A stretch of DNA of 51,932 nt from Synechococcaceae cyanobacterium SM2_3_2 (GCA_012031565.1 JAAUUM010000004.1:1-51932); one strand, 5' to 3'; numbered from the stretch's first letter, positions 8,971 to 18,168 are shown. Notes: generated by a model not told the origin, from the sequence alone. Translations and numbers: made by a program.

Positions 8971-9663
8971 AAATTGGGGAACTCTAGCAGGCAAGGGTTC
9001 TGGATCTGGCAGAGCCTGCAAAACCACCACCAAGGGTTCAGCAAAAGTTTGGGTTTGTACCTCAATCGGATCTGCTGCAATCACCTTTTCATCGACTGCT
9101 CCCAGACGAGAACACACCCAGATTCGATAGACTTTTGGACTGTGCAGATCCAAGATTTGGCAGGCGATGGCCGCAGGGGTATGCACCGGATCCGTCAGCA
9201 GGGCGATAGGACTTTTGCCCTGTTTGATCGCCTGATCGAGGGCTTCAGAGTCTCGGCCATGCAGACTGATGATCTGGGCATCTTGCCAAGCAACGCCAAT
9301 GCGATTAAAGGCCAACTGAACGGAGCTGAGATGAGGATAAAACGCCAGTTGTTCTCGCGGGAAAATTCCCAGCAACAATCGGCCAATGCCAAAAAATAAG
9401 GGATCCCCGCTGGCCAATAGCACCACAGAGGATTGAGTCAGTCGGGTGGCTACCGTCTCAAACCAAGAGTCCACTGATCCGGCCAGAGGGATCCGTTCAG
9501 CACCGTCAGGTTTGGCATAGTCAGGGGGAACCAGCGCCAAATGAGCGGCAGATCCAACCATCACCGAGGCTTGAGAGAGCTGAGCCTGAGCCGCCGGACT
9601 CAAGCCCCCCACCCCCTCTAGACCGATGCCGATCACATGCAGTTGGTGCAGAGGCTGGCTCAA
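8392..9663 (-). CDS. cobL: precorrin-6Y C5,15-methyltransferase (decarboxylating), CbiE-CbiT fusion
   Basis: A bifunctional corrin-ring enzyme of vitamin B12 synthesis: it methylates C5 and C15 and decarboxylates the acetate side chain at C12. Residues 1-~200 are the CbiE tetrapyrrole methylase (IGIGLEGVGGLS, LLASGDPLFFGIG). Residues ~225-423 are the CbiT methyltransferase with the SAM loop DIGSGTGSIAVE. The fusion and length (423) match CobL. Its ATG overlaps the cobH stop by four bases (ATGA, 9660-9663), indicating translational coupling. cobO, another B12 gene, lies 1.5 kb away. Confidence 0.94.
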   Translation of the reverse strand: MSQPLHQLHVIGIGLEGVGGLSPAAQAQLSQASVMVGSAAHLALVPPDYAKPDGAERIPLAGSVDSWFETVATRLTQSSVVLLASGDPLFFGIGRLLLGIFPREQLAFYPHLSSVQLAFNRIGVAWQDAQIISLHGRDSEALDQAIKQGKSPIALLTDPVHTPAAIACQILDLHSPKVYRIWVCSRLGAVDEKVIAADPIEVQTQTFAEPLVVVLQALPDPEPLPARVPQFGIPDSWFHTYPDQPGLMTKLEIRIQILGLLQLPQSGILWDIGSGTGSIAVEMARLVPQGQVYAIEKRAAGIHLIQQNRDRFGLSNLEIINGKAPEALAALPDPYRVVMGGGGHDLGAILRVVQHRLLPGGILVASFATLDAATQGIQQVTHWGWSPQLLQVNLARSVAIAGSTRLSPLNPVMLLSAQKPAHL

Positions 9664-10310
9664 GGCTGCTGCCCCCGGCTCAGTTCCACCAAAGCATTGA
9701 CCATCCCTGCCGCCACCGGGGATCCCCCTTTGTAGCCCTCCACCCGAATCTGGGGCACAGCGGTTGATGCCAAGGCTGCTTTGGCCGCCAATACCCCCAC
9801 AAACCCGACTGGCACCCCAATCACCAAACAGGGATCCGCCTCACTGGCATGGATCATCTGCACCACAGTCTCCAATGCGGTCGGAGCATTGCCCACCACC
9901 ACCATCGCCTCAGGATATCGCTGCAACTGCTGTCGCATTCCCTGGGCTGTCCGGGTTTGGGTTGGATCCAGTATTGTCAGAGTTTCCGCCGCCTCAATCG
10001 CGCAATGGAGAGGGATCCCGGCTTGATCAAGGGCCGTTTGAACGCCTACCTTCACCATTCGCACATCCACGATCACGGGCACCTGTTGGCGGAGGGCATG
10101 GATCCCGGTGGTGATGGCATCAGGACTAAAGCGACAGAGGTGATACAACTCAAAATCCGCCGTCGAGTGAATCGCCCGTCGCACCACCTCATAGGCTTGA
10201 GGGGTGTAGGGAATTGGTTGCCAGTCAGGGTTATCCCGCCTGAGGATCCCGAGTTGGGTGTCGATGATGTGAAAGCTGGCGGCGGTGATGGGATGCAGGG
10301 GCATGGACAA
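9660..10310 (-). CDS. cobH: precorrin-8X methylmutase
   Basis: Moves the C11 methyl to C12 to give hydrogenobyrinic acid (or its cobalt form) in B12 synthesis. The catalytic histidine is His48 in AIHSTADFE. Further family blocks are VIVDVRMVKVG and VVVGNAPTALE, then VIGVPVGFVG with the C-terminal EGYKGGSPVAAGMVNAL. At 216 residues it is full length. It is the first gene of a two-gene unit with cobL, joined by a four-base overlap. No cobalamin riboswitch was seen in the 40 bases upstream. Confidence 0.95.
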   Translation of the reverse strand: MSMPLHPITAASFHIIDTQLGILRRDNPDWQPIPYTPQAYEVVRRAIHSTADFELYHLCRFSPDAITTGIHALRQQVPVIVDVRMVKVGVQTALDQAGIPLHCAIEAAETLTILDPTQTRTAQGMRQQLQRYPEAMVVVGNAPTALETVVQMIHASEADPCLVIGVPVGFVGVLAAKAALASTAVPQIRVEGYKGGSPVAAGMVNALVELSRGQQP

Positions 10311-10350
10311 AAGAGGGCAGATCCAGATTTTGCTGGTAAGACTATTTAAG

Positions 10351-11028
10351 TTACAGCGGGAAAGAATCCTCTATTACTCTATTGCCGAGTATTGCCAAGC
10401 GAGACTTAAGCCCACGCTGTAAAGTGGCTAGGACTGCTGGTATATCACCTGACAGTAAAGCGGAGACATTCAGCCACAAGCATGGGAAACAATGACTTTT
10501 GATCACGTTTTGATGATCGGGTTGTAACGGCTGATAGCTTTCTTCATTCAGGCAAAACCAATCTATAGCATTATCTAAAACTCGCCAAACAAGATATTCC
10601 TGGATCCCATTTCGTTGATAGACCTGCTTTTTTTCACGCAAGTCGTGGCTAACGGTACTAGCGGCAATTTCGGCCACAAGTTCTGGGGATCCCTCGATAT
10701 AGTCATTCGCAGAAAAATGGGCTTGCCCACCCACCATCATCAGCACTGCATCCGGCTGAGGCTCATTACTATCATCCAGTCGCACCGTGGGATTATCTCC
10801 CACCTCTAAACCCGAAACAGCTTGAGCATAGAACCCTAACCAGAGCAGCAAATGGGCCTGAGACTGAGCGTGTTGACGAAATCTCAATGGAGATGGTGTG
10901 TGTACCACTCCCTCAATCAGTTCAGCTTTTTTGAGCTGAGGCATCGCCTGATAACGCCGCTCAAACTCTACTCGTGAGAGCCGATCGCCGTTTTGTAGTA
11001 GCGGGAAGGAGAGCGTTTTGCCAGCCAT
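10351..11028 (-). CDS. Uma2-family PD-(D/E)XK nuclease-fold protein (DUF820)
   Basis: One of the nuclease-fold proteins greatly expanded in cyanobacteria; function unknown. The fold signature is visible: PDAVLMM (Asp of the first strand), ELVAEIAAST (Glu) and REKKQVYQRNGIQEYLVW (Lys and the EYLVW strand). At 225 residues it is slightly longer than usual. The ATG overlaps the longest upstream frame of the divergent cobO, but not cobO's likely start (11159). It contains GGATCC cores like its surroundings, so nothing marks it as recently acquired. Confidence 0.85.
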   Translation of the reverse strand: MAGKTLSFPLLQNGDRLSRVEFERRYQAMPQLKKAELIEGVVHTPSPLRFRQHAQSQAHLLLWLGFYAQAVSGLEVGDNPTVRLDDSNEPQPDAVLMMVGGQAHFSANDYIEGSPELVAEIAASTVSHDLREKKQVYQRNGIQEYLVWRVLDNAIDWFCLNEESYQPLQPDHQNVIKSHCFPCLWLNVSALLSGDIPAVLATLQRGLKSRLAILGNRVIEDSFPL

Positions 11029-11158
11029 CGAAAAGATTAACCTGCACCTGTGTCTTCAAAGTAGCCCAACTTGCCCCACCCCACACATGCCGTCACGGGC
11101 AATCTACACTGATAGCAACCGATTCATTCGGATCCCTGATATTGGCCTGCTCGACTTC

Positions 11159-11836
11159 ATGACTCAAATCCTCTCTGACCCCGCTGCCCCGAATCCTTCT
11201 GAGGGATCCCCTATCGATCCTGACCAACAACATCGCCTCAAAATGCAGCGTCGCCAGCAGGTACAGCAAGAGCGATTGGCCGCCATGCAGGATCACAAAG
11301 GGCTGATCTTGGTCAACACGGGCCACGGCAAAGGCAAAAGCTCCGCCGGGTTTGGGGTGATCTTTCGCGCCTTGGGACATGGCATGAAAGTAGGGATCGT
11401 CCAATTTATCAAAGGAGCCTGGGATCCCGGTGAGGCCAAGCTGTTGCGCCAGATGCAATCCACCTCTGCCGAATGGGCCGATTTAATCGAGTTTCATGCC
11501 ATGGGGGAGGGCTTCACCTGGGAAACTCAAGATCGGCAGCGGGATATTGACCATGCCGAGGCCGCCTGGACACAAAGCCTGATCCTGATCAACTCGGGAT
11601 CCTTTCAGGTGGTGTTGCTGGATGAGATCAATGTCGCCCTCAAACTGGGCTACTTGGCCGCCGAGAACATTTTGCTGGGATTAGAGAGTAAACCCCCGAT
11701 GACCCATGTGATCTTGACGGGTCGGGGTGCCCCCCCTGAACTGCTGGAGCGGGCCGATTTGGTCACAGAAATGACCCTGGTCAAGCATCCTTTTCGAGAA
11801 CAGGGGATCAAGGCTCAGCAGGGGATCGAGTATTAG
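11159..11836 (+). CDS. cobO: cob(I)yrinic acid a,c-diamide adenosyltransferase
   Basis: Adds the 5'-deoxyadenosyl group from ATP to the cobalt of corrinoids. The inverted P-loop of this family reads NTGHGKGKSSAGFG near residue 52, followed by VGIVQFIKGAW, EFHAMGEGFTW and VLLDEINVALKLGY, and ends with VTEMTLVKHPF..GIKAQQGIEY. I start at ATG 11159 (225 residues, slightly longer than relatives). The reading frame extends further upstream, but that part is not family-like and overlaps the Uma2 gene. Its stop codon lies in a 16-bp near-perfect tandem duplication (11828-11859). Confidence 0.93.
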   Translation: MTQILSDPAAPNPSEGSPIDPDQQHRLKMQRRQQVQQERLAAMQDHKGLILVNTGHGKGKSSAGFGVIFRALGHGMKVGIVQFIKGAWDPGEAKLLRQMQSTSAEWADLIEFHAMGEGFTWETQDRQRDIDHAEAAWTQSLILINSGSFQVVLLDEINVALKLGYLAAENILLGLESKPPMTHVILTGRGAPPELLERADLVTEMTLVKHPFREQGIKAQQGIEY

Positions 11837-11859
11837 ATATCAGGAGTATTGGATATCAA
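11828..11859. repeat. 16-bp tandem duplication at the cobO stop codon
   Basis: GAGTATTAGATATCAG (11828-11843) is followed directly by GAGTATTGGATATCAA (11844-11859), with two differences. The first copy supplies the cobO stop codon. Confidence 0.9.
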
Positions 11860-11876
11860 ACGAGCATCCCAAGAAC

Positions 11877-13843
11877 TCAGGATCCCTGGCGCAGCCGCTC
11901 TAAAACTCCAACATCCTCTAGGGTCGAGGTGTCTCCGGTCATCTCCGATCCTGAGGCCAGCCCCCGCAACAGCCGCCGCATGATTTTGCCAGAGCGGGTC
12001 TTGGGTAGGCTGTCGCTCCACTGGATCTCGCTGGGGCGGGCCAATGCGCCGATTTCGCTGACCACATGGGCTTGCAGGTCTTTTAGCAGCTCTGGGCTTG
12101 GATCCTGGCCATCATTGAGCACCACAAAGGCCACAATCGACTCCCCCTTGACTGGATCGGGCCGGCCCACCACCGCAGCCTCCGCTACTGCCGGATGTGA
12201 GACCAAGGCTGACTCTATCTCCATCGTGCCTAAACGATGACCCGCCACGCTGATCACATCATCCACCCGCCCCATCACCCACAAGTACCCCTCTGGATCC
12301 CGGTGGGCCCCATCTCCGGCAAAGTAGATTTTTCTCCGCTAGCTGGCGAGAGATGTTCCCAATAGCTGCGGCGAAACCGCTCGGGATCCCTGTAAATCGT
12401 TCGCATCATCCCCGGCCACGGACGCCGAATCACCAGATAGCCCCCCTCGCCCGACGGCACAGACTCCCCCTCAGGATCCACCACATCAGCCTGGATCCCT
12501 GGCAAGGGAAAGGTGGCGGATCCCGGTTTTGTGGGGGTAGCTCCGGGCAAGGGCGAGATCATGATGCCCCCTGTCTCTGTCTGCCACCACGTATCCACAA
12601 TGGGGCAGCGTTGTCCCCCAATTACCGTGTGATACCAGATCCAAGCCTCAGGGTTGATCGGTTCCCCCACCGTGCCCAACAGTCGCAAGGAGCTGAGATC
12701 GTGCCCTTGAGGCAGATGATCCCCTTGCTTCATAAATGCCCGAATGGCGGTGGGAGCCGTGTAGAGGATCGTGATCCGGTAGTGCTCGATCAACTGCCAA
12801 AAGCAATCTGGCGCACTCGGGCGAGGTGCCCCCTCATACATAAAGACCGTTGCCCCATTGGAAAGCGGGCCATAGACGATGTAACTGTGCCCCGTGATCC
12901 AGCCCACATCAGCGGTACACCAGTAGATATCGTCATCTTTGAAGTCAAAGATCCACTGGGCCGTGATGTGGGTGTAAAGGTTGTAACCGCCTGTGGTGTG
13001 AACCACCCCTTTGGGCTTGCCCGTGGTGCCCGAGGTATAGAGGATAAACAACATCGCCTCGCTGTCCATCGCCTCTGCCCCGCACTCAGCACTGCTCTGG
13101 GCTTGCAGCTTGTGCCACCAGTGATCGCGGACGGGATCCATCTCAATCGGCTGCTCTGTCCGTCGCACCACCAAGACATTTTCCACGGTAGGCACCCCCC
13201 CATCCGCTAGGGCACGATCCACCTGCATTTTGAGGGGCACGATGGCATCTTTGCGCCAGCCCCCATCGGCGGTGATCACCACCTTGGCTTCAGCATCCCG
13301 GAGCCGATCCTTGAGAGCCTCTGCACTAAAGCCCCCAAATACCACCGTATGGGCTGCCCCAATCCGGGCACAGGCCAGCATCGCCATCACCGCTTCTGGG
13401 ATCATGGGCATATAAATCCCCACCCGATCCCCCCGCTGCACCCCCAACTGCTTGAGGACATTGGCCATCTGGCAGACCTGTTGATATAGCTCTCGATAAG
13501 TCAAAACTCGGCTATCCCCCGGTTCTCCAGCCCAGATCAGAGCGGGCTTATCCCCTTTAGTGGCCAGATGTCGATCCAGACAATTGTGGCTGATGTTGAG
13601 CTGCCCATTCACAAACCACTTAGCCTGGGGGGGATCCCATTGCAACACACTATCCCAGGGCTGAAACCACTCCAATTCCTGCTGGGCCAACCGTCCCCAA
13701 AACCCTTGGGGATCCCGTTCTGCCTCCTGGCACAACTGCTGATAAGTCTCCCAATTGGGGATGCGGGCCTGTTGAGCAAAGTCAGGGCTAGGGGGAAAGT
13801 GGCGGTTCTCGTGGAGGACAGACTCAATCGTGATCTCAGACAT
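11877..13843 (-). pseudogene. acs: acetyl-CoA synthetase, split by a -1 frameshift
   Basis: Activates acetate to acetyl-CoA through acetyl-AMP. The first ~520 residues carry the adenylation motif [20 protein letters not shown] and [15 protein letters not shown]. The frame then shifts within an A5 run near 12329-12333 (minus strand; GAGAAAAATC). The next frame continues [20 protein letters not shown] and holds the hinge and C-terminal domain, with [13 protein letters not shown] and the acetylatable lysine in [10 protein letters not shown] sixth A restores one protein of about 655 residues, the normal Acs length. The rest is intact, so sequence error is plausible. Start: ATG 13843, with GAG nearby; a GTG nine bases upstream is an alternative. 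Confidence 0.9.
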
Positions 13844-14130
13844 TGGCTTCACTCATGCAAAGGAGGGATCTCAGACATAGCCAAATTGTCTCCCATCATC
13901 TGGTGACTCAGGATCCAGTCACAACGGTTTGACACAATTGAACCGCTCAGGATAGAAAAACTGTACTGGGTATTTAATGAACAGGCTGTAGGCGCATTTT
14001 TGCCAGACTCTGACACAGCAATATCCAGAGGGGACAAAAATTGAGCTGGGGCAAATGCCAGTTCGTTTTATGGGCTTCTACCAGCGGCTGATGATGAAAG
14101 CAAGGAATGTAGAAAAACTTAGTTTACGGA

Positions 14131-14670
14131 CTAATAAGTGTTTAACCACTCCCAATCCCAGTCCTTTGCTTGCAGGCACAACTCTGCCTCAGTTGTCTTG
14201 AGCAAGTCAAGGGATCCCAGCACCGGGATCCCTTCGATCGCTTTTGGCAACTCTTGATCGGATGGATGGGACACCATGATTAGCCCCCGCAACACGGCCC
14301 CGGACTGTTGCACCAAAGCAGCATAGGCATTCACTTGTGCCGTAGCCCACCGCTCCGCAGGAACCGTGAGGATGATGGGGATCCCCCAATCTGCCGCCAT
14401 ATCCGCCAAGGTCTGCCGGGATCCCACCGGGTCGGCGATGCTGCCGGAGTAGCTCAACAATCCCACCGAGAGCTGCTGCCACTGCTGCCACAGGGATCCC
14501 CAGTTGGCCTCCTCTAGTCGATCGGGCAGCGCCAGGGCTTGGGTTTCCAGTTGGGGGTGATGAGCGGCGAGATAAACCTGAAGGGCAGCCACCACCACCG
14601 GGGCAGAGGGGGTAGGCCACAGATCAAGATCCCGTGTGCCGGTGATGAGATGGGAGCGGAAGGCAAGCAT
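14131..14670 (-). CDS. BioD-like (dethiobiotin synthetase-fold) protein lacking the P-loop
   Basis: Residues ~75-150 follow the cyanobacterial BioD pattern: TLADMAADWGIPIILTVPAE, then a helix and VLRGLIMV, with IPVLGSLD near the end. BioD makes the ureido ring of dethiobiotin with ATP and needs a Walker A (GTDTxVGKT) near its N-terminus. Here that place reads LITGTRDLDLWPTP, with no GKT, and I found no P-loop in the other frames upstream. At 179 residues it is ~40 shorter than BioD. It is therefore probably a divergent paralogue or decayed copy without ATPase activity. The function is unknown. A 61-codon frame overlapping its start (14624-14809) is unassigned. Confidence 0.6.
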   Translation of the reverse strand: MLAFRSHLITGTRDLDLWPTPSAPVVVAALQVYLAAHHPQLETQALALPDRLEEANWGSLWQQWQQLSVGLLSYSGSIADPVGSRQTLADMAADWGIPIILTVPAERWATAQVNAYAALVQQSGAVLRGLIMVSHPSDQELPKAIEGIPVLGSLDLLKTTEAELCLQAKDWDWEWLNTY

Positions 14671-14945
14671 ACAAGGGAACTAAAAGCGAGGCGGTGGCAA
14701 GGGGGTTGATCACGGTCTGGGAATCGGGATCCCTTAGATAGAGGGTCGGCAACTGCTCATAGCGCTGGCGGGTCAATTCATGAGTCATCAGCAGATTAGG
14801 CAAGCGCACTCAGCCCCATTCCCGACGGGATCCCTGCTCCCAATGGCAGCAGCAATACAGCGATGGCCCAGCCAGTTCGTTCTGTCGATTTCTGTCATGG
14901 CTTCACTGTGATGCCCCAGATAGCGACCTTAGCGCAAAACTGGCT

Positions 14946-15460
14946 CTAGAGTGTAGCCGTGATCGCCCCACTGGATTGGGCCACTCGCCCCTGCTGATCC
15001 AGCACGCTGATGGTGACCTCATAGGATCCTGTCACCTGAAGGGGCACCTGTGTCACAGTGACAGGGAAATTATTGAGGGAACAGACGATGCTTCCCCCGC
15101 CACAGCCTGGGATTTGGGCGGCATCCAGGGTGACAACCCCCACCCGATTGCCCAAAGGGGGAGCCACGGTGATTAACACAGGCGCTTGGGAGCGAATACC
15201 GCCAGGAGTCTGGATCTGGGCCGAGAGGCTGAACCGAAAGGGATCCCCGAGGCGCAAGGTGCTGGGGGCGAGAGAGGTAAGGGTAATGTTGGGGCCGTGG
15301 CGTCAAATGGTGGGTTGACAGGAGATGTAGTGCTTTCCCCACAGGCGGCTAAGGCCAAAGCCCCAAAGCCTGTCATCAACCCCGTCATCAATACAGAACC
15401 CCAGGATTTTTGACCTACGACTGTTGGGATAGATCGCTGCATAATGGTCTTCTTTCTCAC
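14946..15460 (-). pseudogene. putative lipoprotein, split by a -1 frameshift
   Basis: The first part has a signal peptide with a lipobox (LALAAC near residue 40) and a Ser/Thr/Pro-rich linker (GESTTSPVNPPF), so the product should be lipid-anchored. At a C4 run (GGGG 15291-15294 on the plus strand) the frame is lost. One more base continues it as NITLTSLAPSTLRLGDPF and a beta-rich domain ending QGRVAQSSGAITATL at 14946. The domain looks like an immunoglobulin-like or carbohydrate-type sandwich, with two cysteines (GCGGGSIVC), but I do not recognise the family. Start is GTG 15460 or ATG 15442. Confidence 0.6.
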
Positions 15461-15612
15461 TAGTTTTTGATTTTTGAGGAGGAGGTGTTGATCAGAATGG
15501 AGGTGCTCTAGGTATATCCCGCCTTAGCCCTGGGATCCCTGCTCGGGGGCGCAGGTCTAGCGAGGATTGTGGGTAAGACTCGTCCCGCTCCGCCGAAAGA
15601 GGGGCAGAGGAA

Positions 15613-16119
15613 TCAGCAGAGGGCAAGGATTTGCTCAGCCACATTAGGATCCACTGGCATCACCGAGAGACGATTACCCCGGCGGGTTACGGCTAAGCTG
15701 TCTGGGGTGAAGGTCTGGCGCAGGGCCTCCAGCGAAATCAAATGGTTAAAAGCCCGCACAAAAGCCACCTCCACCGTCCACCAGCGGGGATCCCCAGGGG
15801 TGGATTTGGGGTCAAAATAGTCGCTGGCAGCGTCAAACTGGCTGGGATCCGGGATCCCAATAGCAGCAATCTGCATCAGGCCAACAATGCCTGGGGGCTG
15901 CACGTTAGAGTGATAAAAAAAAGCCAAGTCTCCTATCTGCATCTGCCGAAGATAATTCCGAGCTTGATAGTTACGGATCCCGTCCCAGAGGGTGTGCCCA
16001 TCCCGCTCCAGGTCAGCCAGTCCGTAGACGCTGGGTTCTGACTTCATCAACCAGTAGCGGTGGGGCGGAGGGTTCAGAGGGGGCACCGGCATGGCAGTAT
16101 CCGGATCGGTCGTTTGCAT
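15613..16119 (-). CDS. EVE-domain protein
   Basis: The EVE (PUA-like) fold binds modified nucleobases in nucleic acids. The family signature is clear: YWLMKSEPSVYGLADLE, WDGIRNYQARNYLRQM, GDLAFFYHSN, then VGLMQI and the C-terminal LSVMPVD. The protein covers the usual single-domain length. I start at ATG 16119; the open frame reaches 16227, but those 36 residues show no family resemblance. No strong Shine-Dalgarno site marks the start. Links between EVE proteins and restriction of modified DNA are known for the family, but here it stands alone between a lipoprotein and a sugar-nucleotide gene. Confidence 0.88.
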   Translation of the reverse strand: MQTTDPDTAMPVPPLNPPPHRYWLMKSEPSVYGLADLERDGHTLWDGIRNYQARNYLRQMQIGDLAFFYHSNVQPPGIVGLMQIAAIGIPDPSQFDAASDYFDPKSTPGDPRWWTVEVAFVRAFNHLISLEALRQTFTPDSLAVTRRGNRLSVMPVDPNVAEQILALC

Positions 16120-16254
16120 GATTTTGGAGAAGAGGGGACTCGTTTTGAAGCTGATGACAGCCAGATTGCCAGTGGCAGCCAAAACAGGTGCTACTATTTG
16201 CGTCAGTGTCAGGCTGTAGCGCGCCAAAAGCGCCGTATTTTCTTAGGGTATGTC

Positions 16255-17403
16255 ATGAAAGCCATGATTCTGGCAGCGGGAAAGGGAACCCGGGTACAAC
16301 CGATTACCCATATGATTCCCAAACCGATGATTCCGATCTTGCACAAGCCCGTGATGGAGTTTTTGGTAGAACTGTTACGCCGCCACGGCTTTGATCAGAT
16401 CATGATCAACACCAGTCATCTGGCCCATCAGATCGAGGACTATTTTCGGGATGGTCAACAATGGGACGTACAAATCGGCTTTTCCTTCGAAGGCTACTTT
16501 GAGGGGGGCGAACCGATAGCCCAAGCCTTGGGATCCGCTGGGGGTCTCAAAAAAATCCAAGATTTTTCAGGATTTTTTGATGATACCTTTGTGGTGCTCT
16601 GTGGAGATGCGCTGATTGATCTCGATATCACCGAGATGCTGCGGCATCACTGGCGCAAAGGGGCGATGGCAACCGTTGTCTTGCGTAGGGTGGAGCCGGA
16701 GTTGGTTGCCAGTTATGGGGTAGTGGTGACTGATGAGGAGGGTCGCATTCAAACCTTTCAGGAAAAGCCCGCTCAACAGGAAGCCTTGAGCAATCTGATC
16801 AATACGGGTATTTATATCTTTGAGCCTGAGATCTTCAATTATATTCCCTCCAAACAAGCCTATGATATTGGGGGCGATCTGTTTCCCCGCTTGGTTGAGT
16901 CAGGAGTGCCTTTTTATGGAATTGAAGCAGATTTTCAATGGGTGGATATTGGCCATACCCCTGATTATTATGAGGCCATTCATAAGATCTTGCGCGGAGA
17001 GGTGACGGGGGTAAGGATTCCTGGACATCAGGTGGCTCCCGGCATTTGGACAGGGATCAACCTCAAGATCAATTGGGATCGAGTCAATATTACGCCACCG
17101 GTTTACATCGGATCCAGTTCTCAGATTGCCGATGGGGTCAAGATTATTGGCCCAACATCGATTGGCATGGGCTGTGTCTTGAATGAGGGCTGTATTGTCG
17201 ATCAAAGTGTTATTTTTAACTACACTCAAATTGCCCGGGGGGTGACTCTGCGGCGGCAAATGGTGCTGGGCAAATACTGTATTTCCTCGGATGGTGAGAC
17301 TATCGATACGGAAGAAACTGATTTAAGTTGGTTGATTGGGGATGCCCGCCGCACCCCAGCCTCGCCGCTCCAACCCACCAACATCCGCAGAGCTTTTTTA
17401 TGA
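16255..17403 (+). CDS. sugar-nucleotide (NDP-sugar) pyrophosphorylase, mannose-1-phosphate guanylyltransferase-like
   Basis: Makes an activated sugar (NDP-sugar) from a sugar-1-phosphate and an NTP for glycan synthesis. The N-terminal nucleotidyltransferase domain begins MKAMILAAGKGTRVQPIT and has KPMIPILHKPVMEF, the metal-site LCGDALIDLDI and FQEKP. From about residue 265 a left-handed beta-helix follows (PPVYIGSSSQIADGVKIIGP). At 382 residues it matches the cyanobacterial proteins usually labelled mannose-1-phosphate guanylyltransferase; the sugar is not certain. The open frame reaches back to 16060, but ATG 16255 fits the family start. Its stop overlaps the next ATG by four bases, so the gas-vesicle-type gene is translationally coupled to it. 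Confidence 0.87.
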   Translation: MKAMILAAGKGTRVQPITHMIPKPMIPILHKPVMEFLVELLRRHGFDQIMINTSHLAHQIEDYFRDGQQWDVQIGFSFEGYFEGGEPIAQALGSAGGLKKIQDFSGFFDDTFVVLCGDALIDLDITEMLRHHWRKGAMATVVLRRVEPELVASYGVVVTDEEGRIQTFQEKPAQQEALSNLINTGIYIFEPEIFNYIPSKQAYDIGGDLFPRLVESGVPFYGIEADFQWVDIGHTPDYYEAIHKILRGEVTGVRIPGHQVAPGIWTGINLKINWDRVNITPPVYIGSSSQIADGVKIIGPTSIGMGCVLNEGCIVDQSVIFNYTQIARGVTLRRQMVLGKYCISSDGETIDTEETDLSWLIGDARRTPASPLQPTNIRRAFL

Positions 17404-18128
17404 CCGGACTTTATCTTTATGGCCTGATTCCTCTACCCCTGCCACGTCATCTTTCCGTTAATGGCCTGGATAAACAGCCGGTTCAGCTCAAAGTCATGGA
17501 TCCCTTTGTGGTGATTTTCAGTGAGGCTCAGCAGGATCGCTATCTGGCCAGTCGCGCCAATTTGCTAGCCCATGAGACGGTACTGGAAAAGGTGATGACA
17601 GAGGGACATCCTGCCCTGTTGCCCCTTCAGTTTGGGTTAGTGGCTGCCGATTGGCAACAGTTCAAACAAGATCTTTTGGATCCCAAGCAGGCAGAGTTGC
17701 TGGCATTATTGGCCCATCTTGAGGGTAAGCGGGAGGTTGGTATCAAAGTCTTCTGGGATTCTGAACAGGAGCTGCAATTGGGCTTGGCTGAAAATCTCGA
17801 TCTGCAACAACGGCGAGACTCGATGACCGGTAAACCCCTCGGTTTGGATGCGGTGGTTCAAATTGGCCGCGAGTTAGAGCAACTATTGGATCAGCGGCGA
17901 CAGGCTATTGTGGATGCGTTTGTGGATGATTTGAGTCCCCTCAGCAGTGACCGCGTCGAAGGGGATCTACTGACCGAAAATATGGCCTATAACGGTGCTT
18001 TTCTGATTGAGTGGGATGCTGAACCAGAGTTTGCCCACAGGGTAGATATGTTAGATCAAAAGTTTCAAGGTCGGTTGCGGATTCGGTACAACAATTTCAC
18101 CGCCCCCTATAATTTTGCTCGGCTCTAG
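17400..18128 (+). CDS. gas vesicle GvpL/GvpF-family protein
   Basis: GvpF/GvpL proteins are accessory factors of gas vesicle assembly. This one begins MTGLYLYGLIPLP and contains VVIFSEAQQDRYLASRANLLAHETVLEKVM and ILPLQFG-like LLPLQFGLV, then EVGIKVFWD and the C-terminal YNGAFLIEWD..FAHRVDMLDQ..GRLRIRYNNFTAPYNFARL, all typical of the family. ATG 17400 overlaps the upstream stop (ATGA), so I prefer it to the longer frame from 17328. No gvpA, gvpC, gvpN or other gvp gene is in the window, so a role outside gas vesicles, or a distant gvp cluster, must be considered. Confidence 0.85.
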   Translation: MTGLYLYGLIPLPLPRHLSVNGLDKQPVQLKVMDPFVVIFSEAQQDRYLASRANLLAHETVLEKVMTEGHPALLPLQFGLVAADWQQFKQDLLDPKQAELLALLAHLEGKREVGIKVFWDSEQELQLGLAENLDLQQRRDSMTGKPLGLDAVVQIGRELEQLLDQRRQAIVDAFVDDLSPLSSDRVEGDLLTENMAYNGAFLIEWDAEPEFAHRVDMLDQKFQGRLRIRYNNFTAPYNFARL

Positions 18129-18168
18129 AAATAAGTTAGGCTTTAGACATTAGTTAACATATTAGTTG

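Noticed and set aside
9660-11159. Cobalamin riboswitch near the cob genes
   Set aside because: No B12-box-like core was seen in the short upstream regions of cobH or cobO.
14624-14809. 61-codon minus-strand frame overlapping the start of the BioD-like gene (RQRYEQLPTLYLRDPDSQ)
   Set aside because: Partly protein-like, but no start signal and no family; could be a fragment, not reported as a gene.
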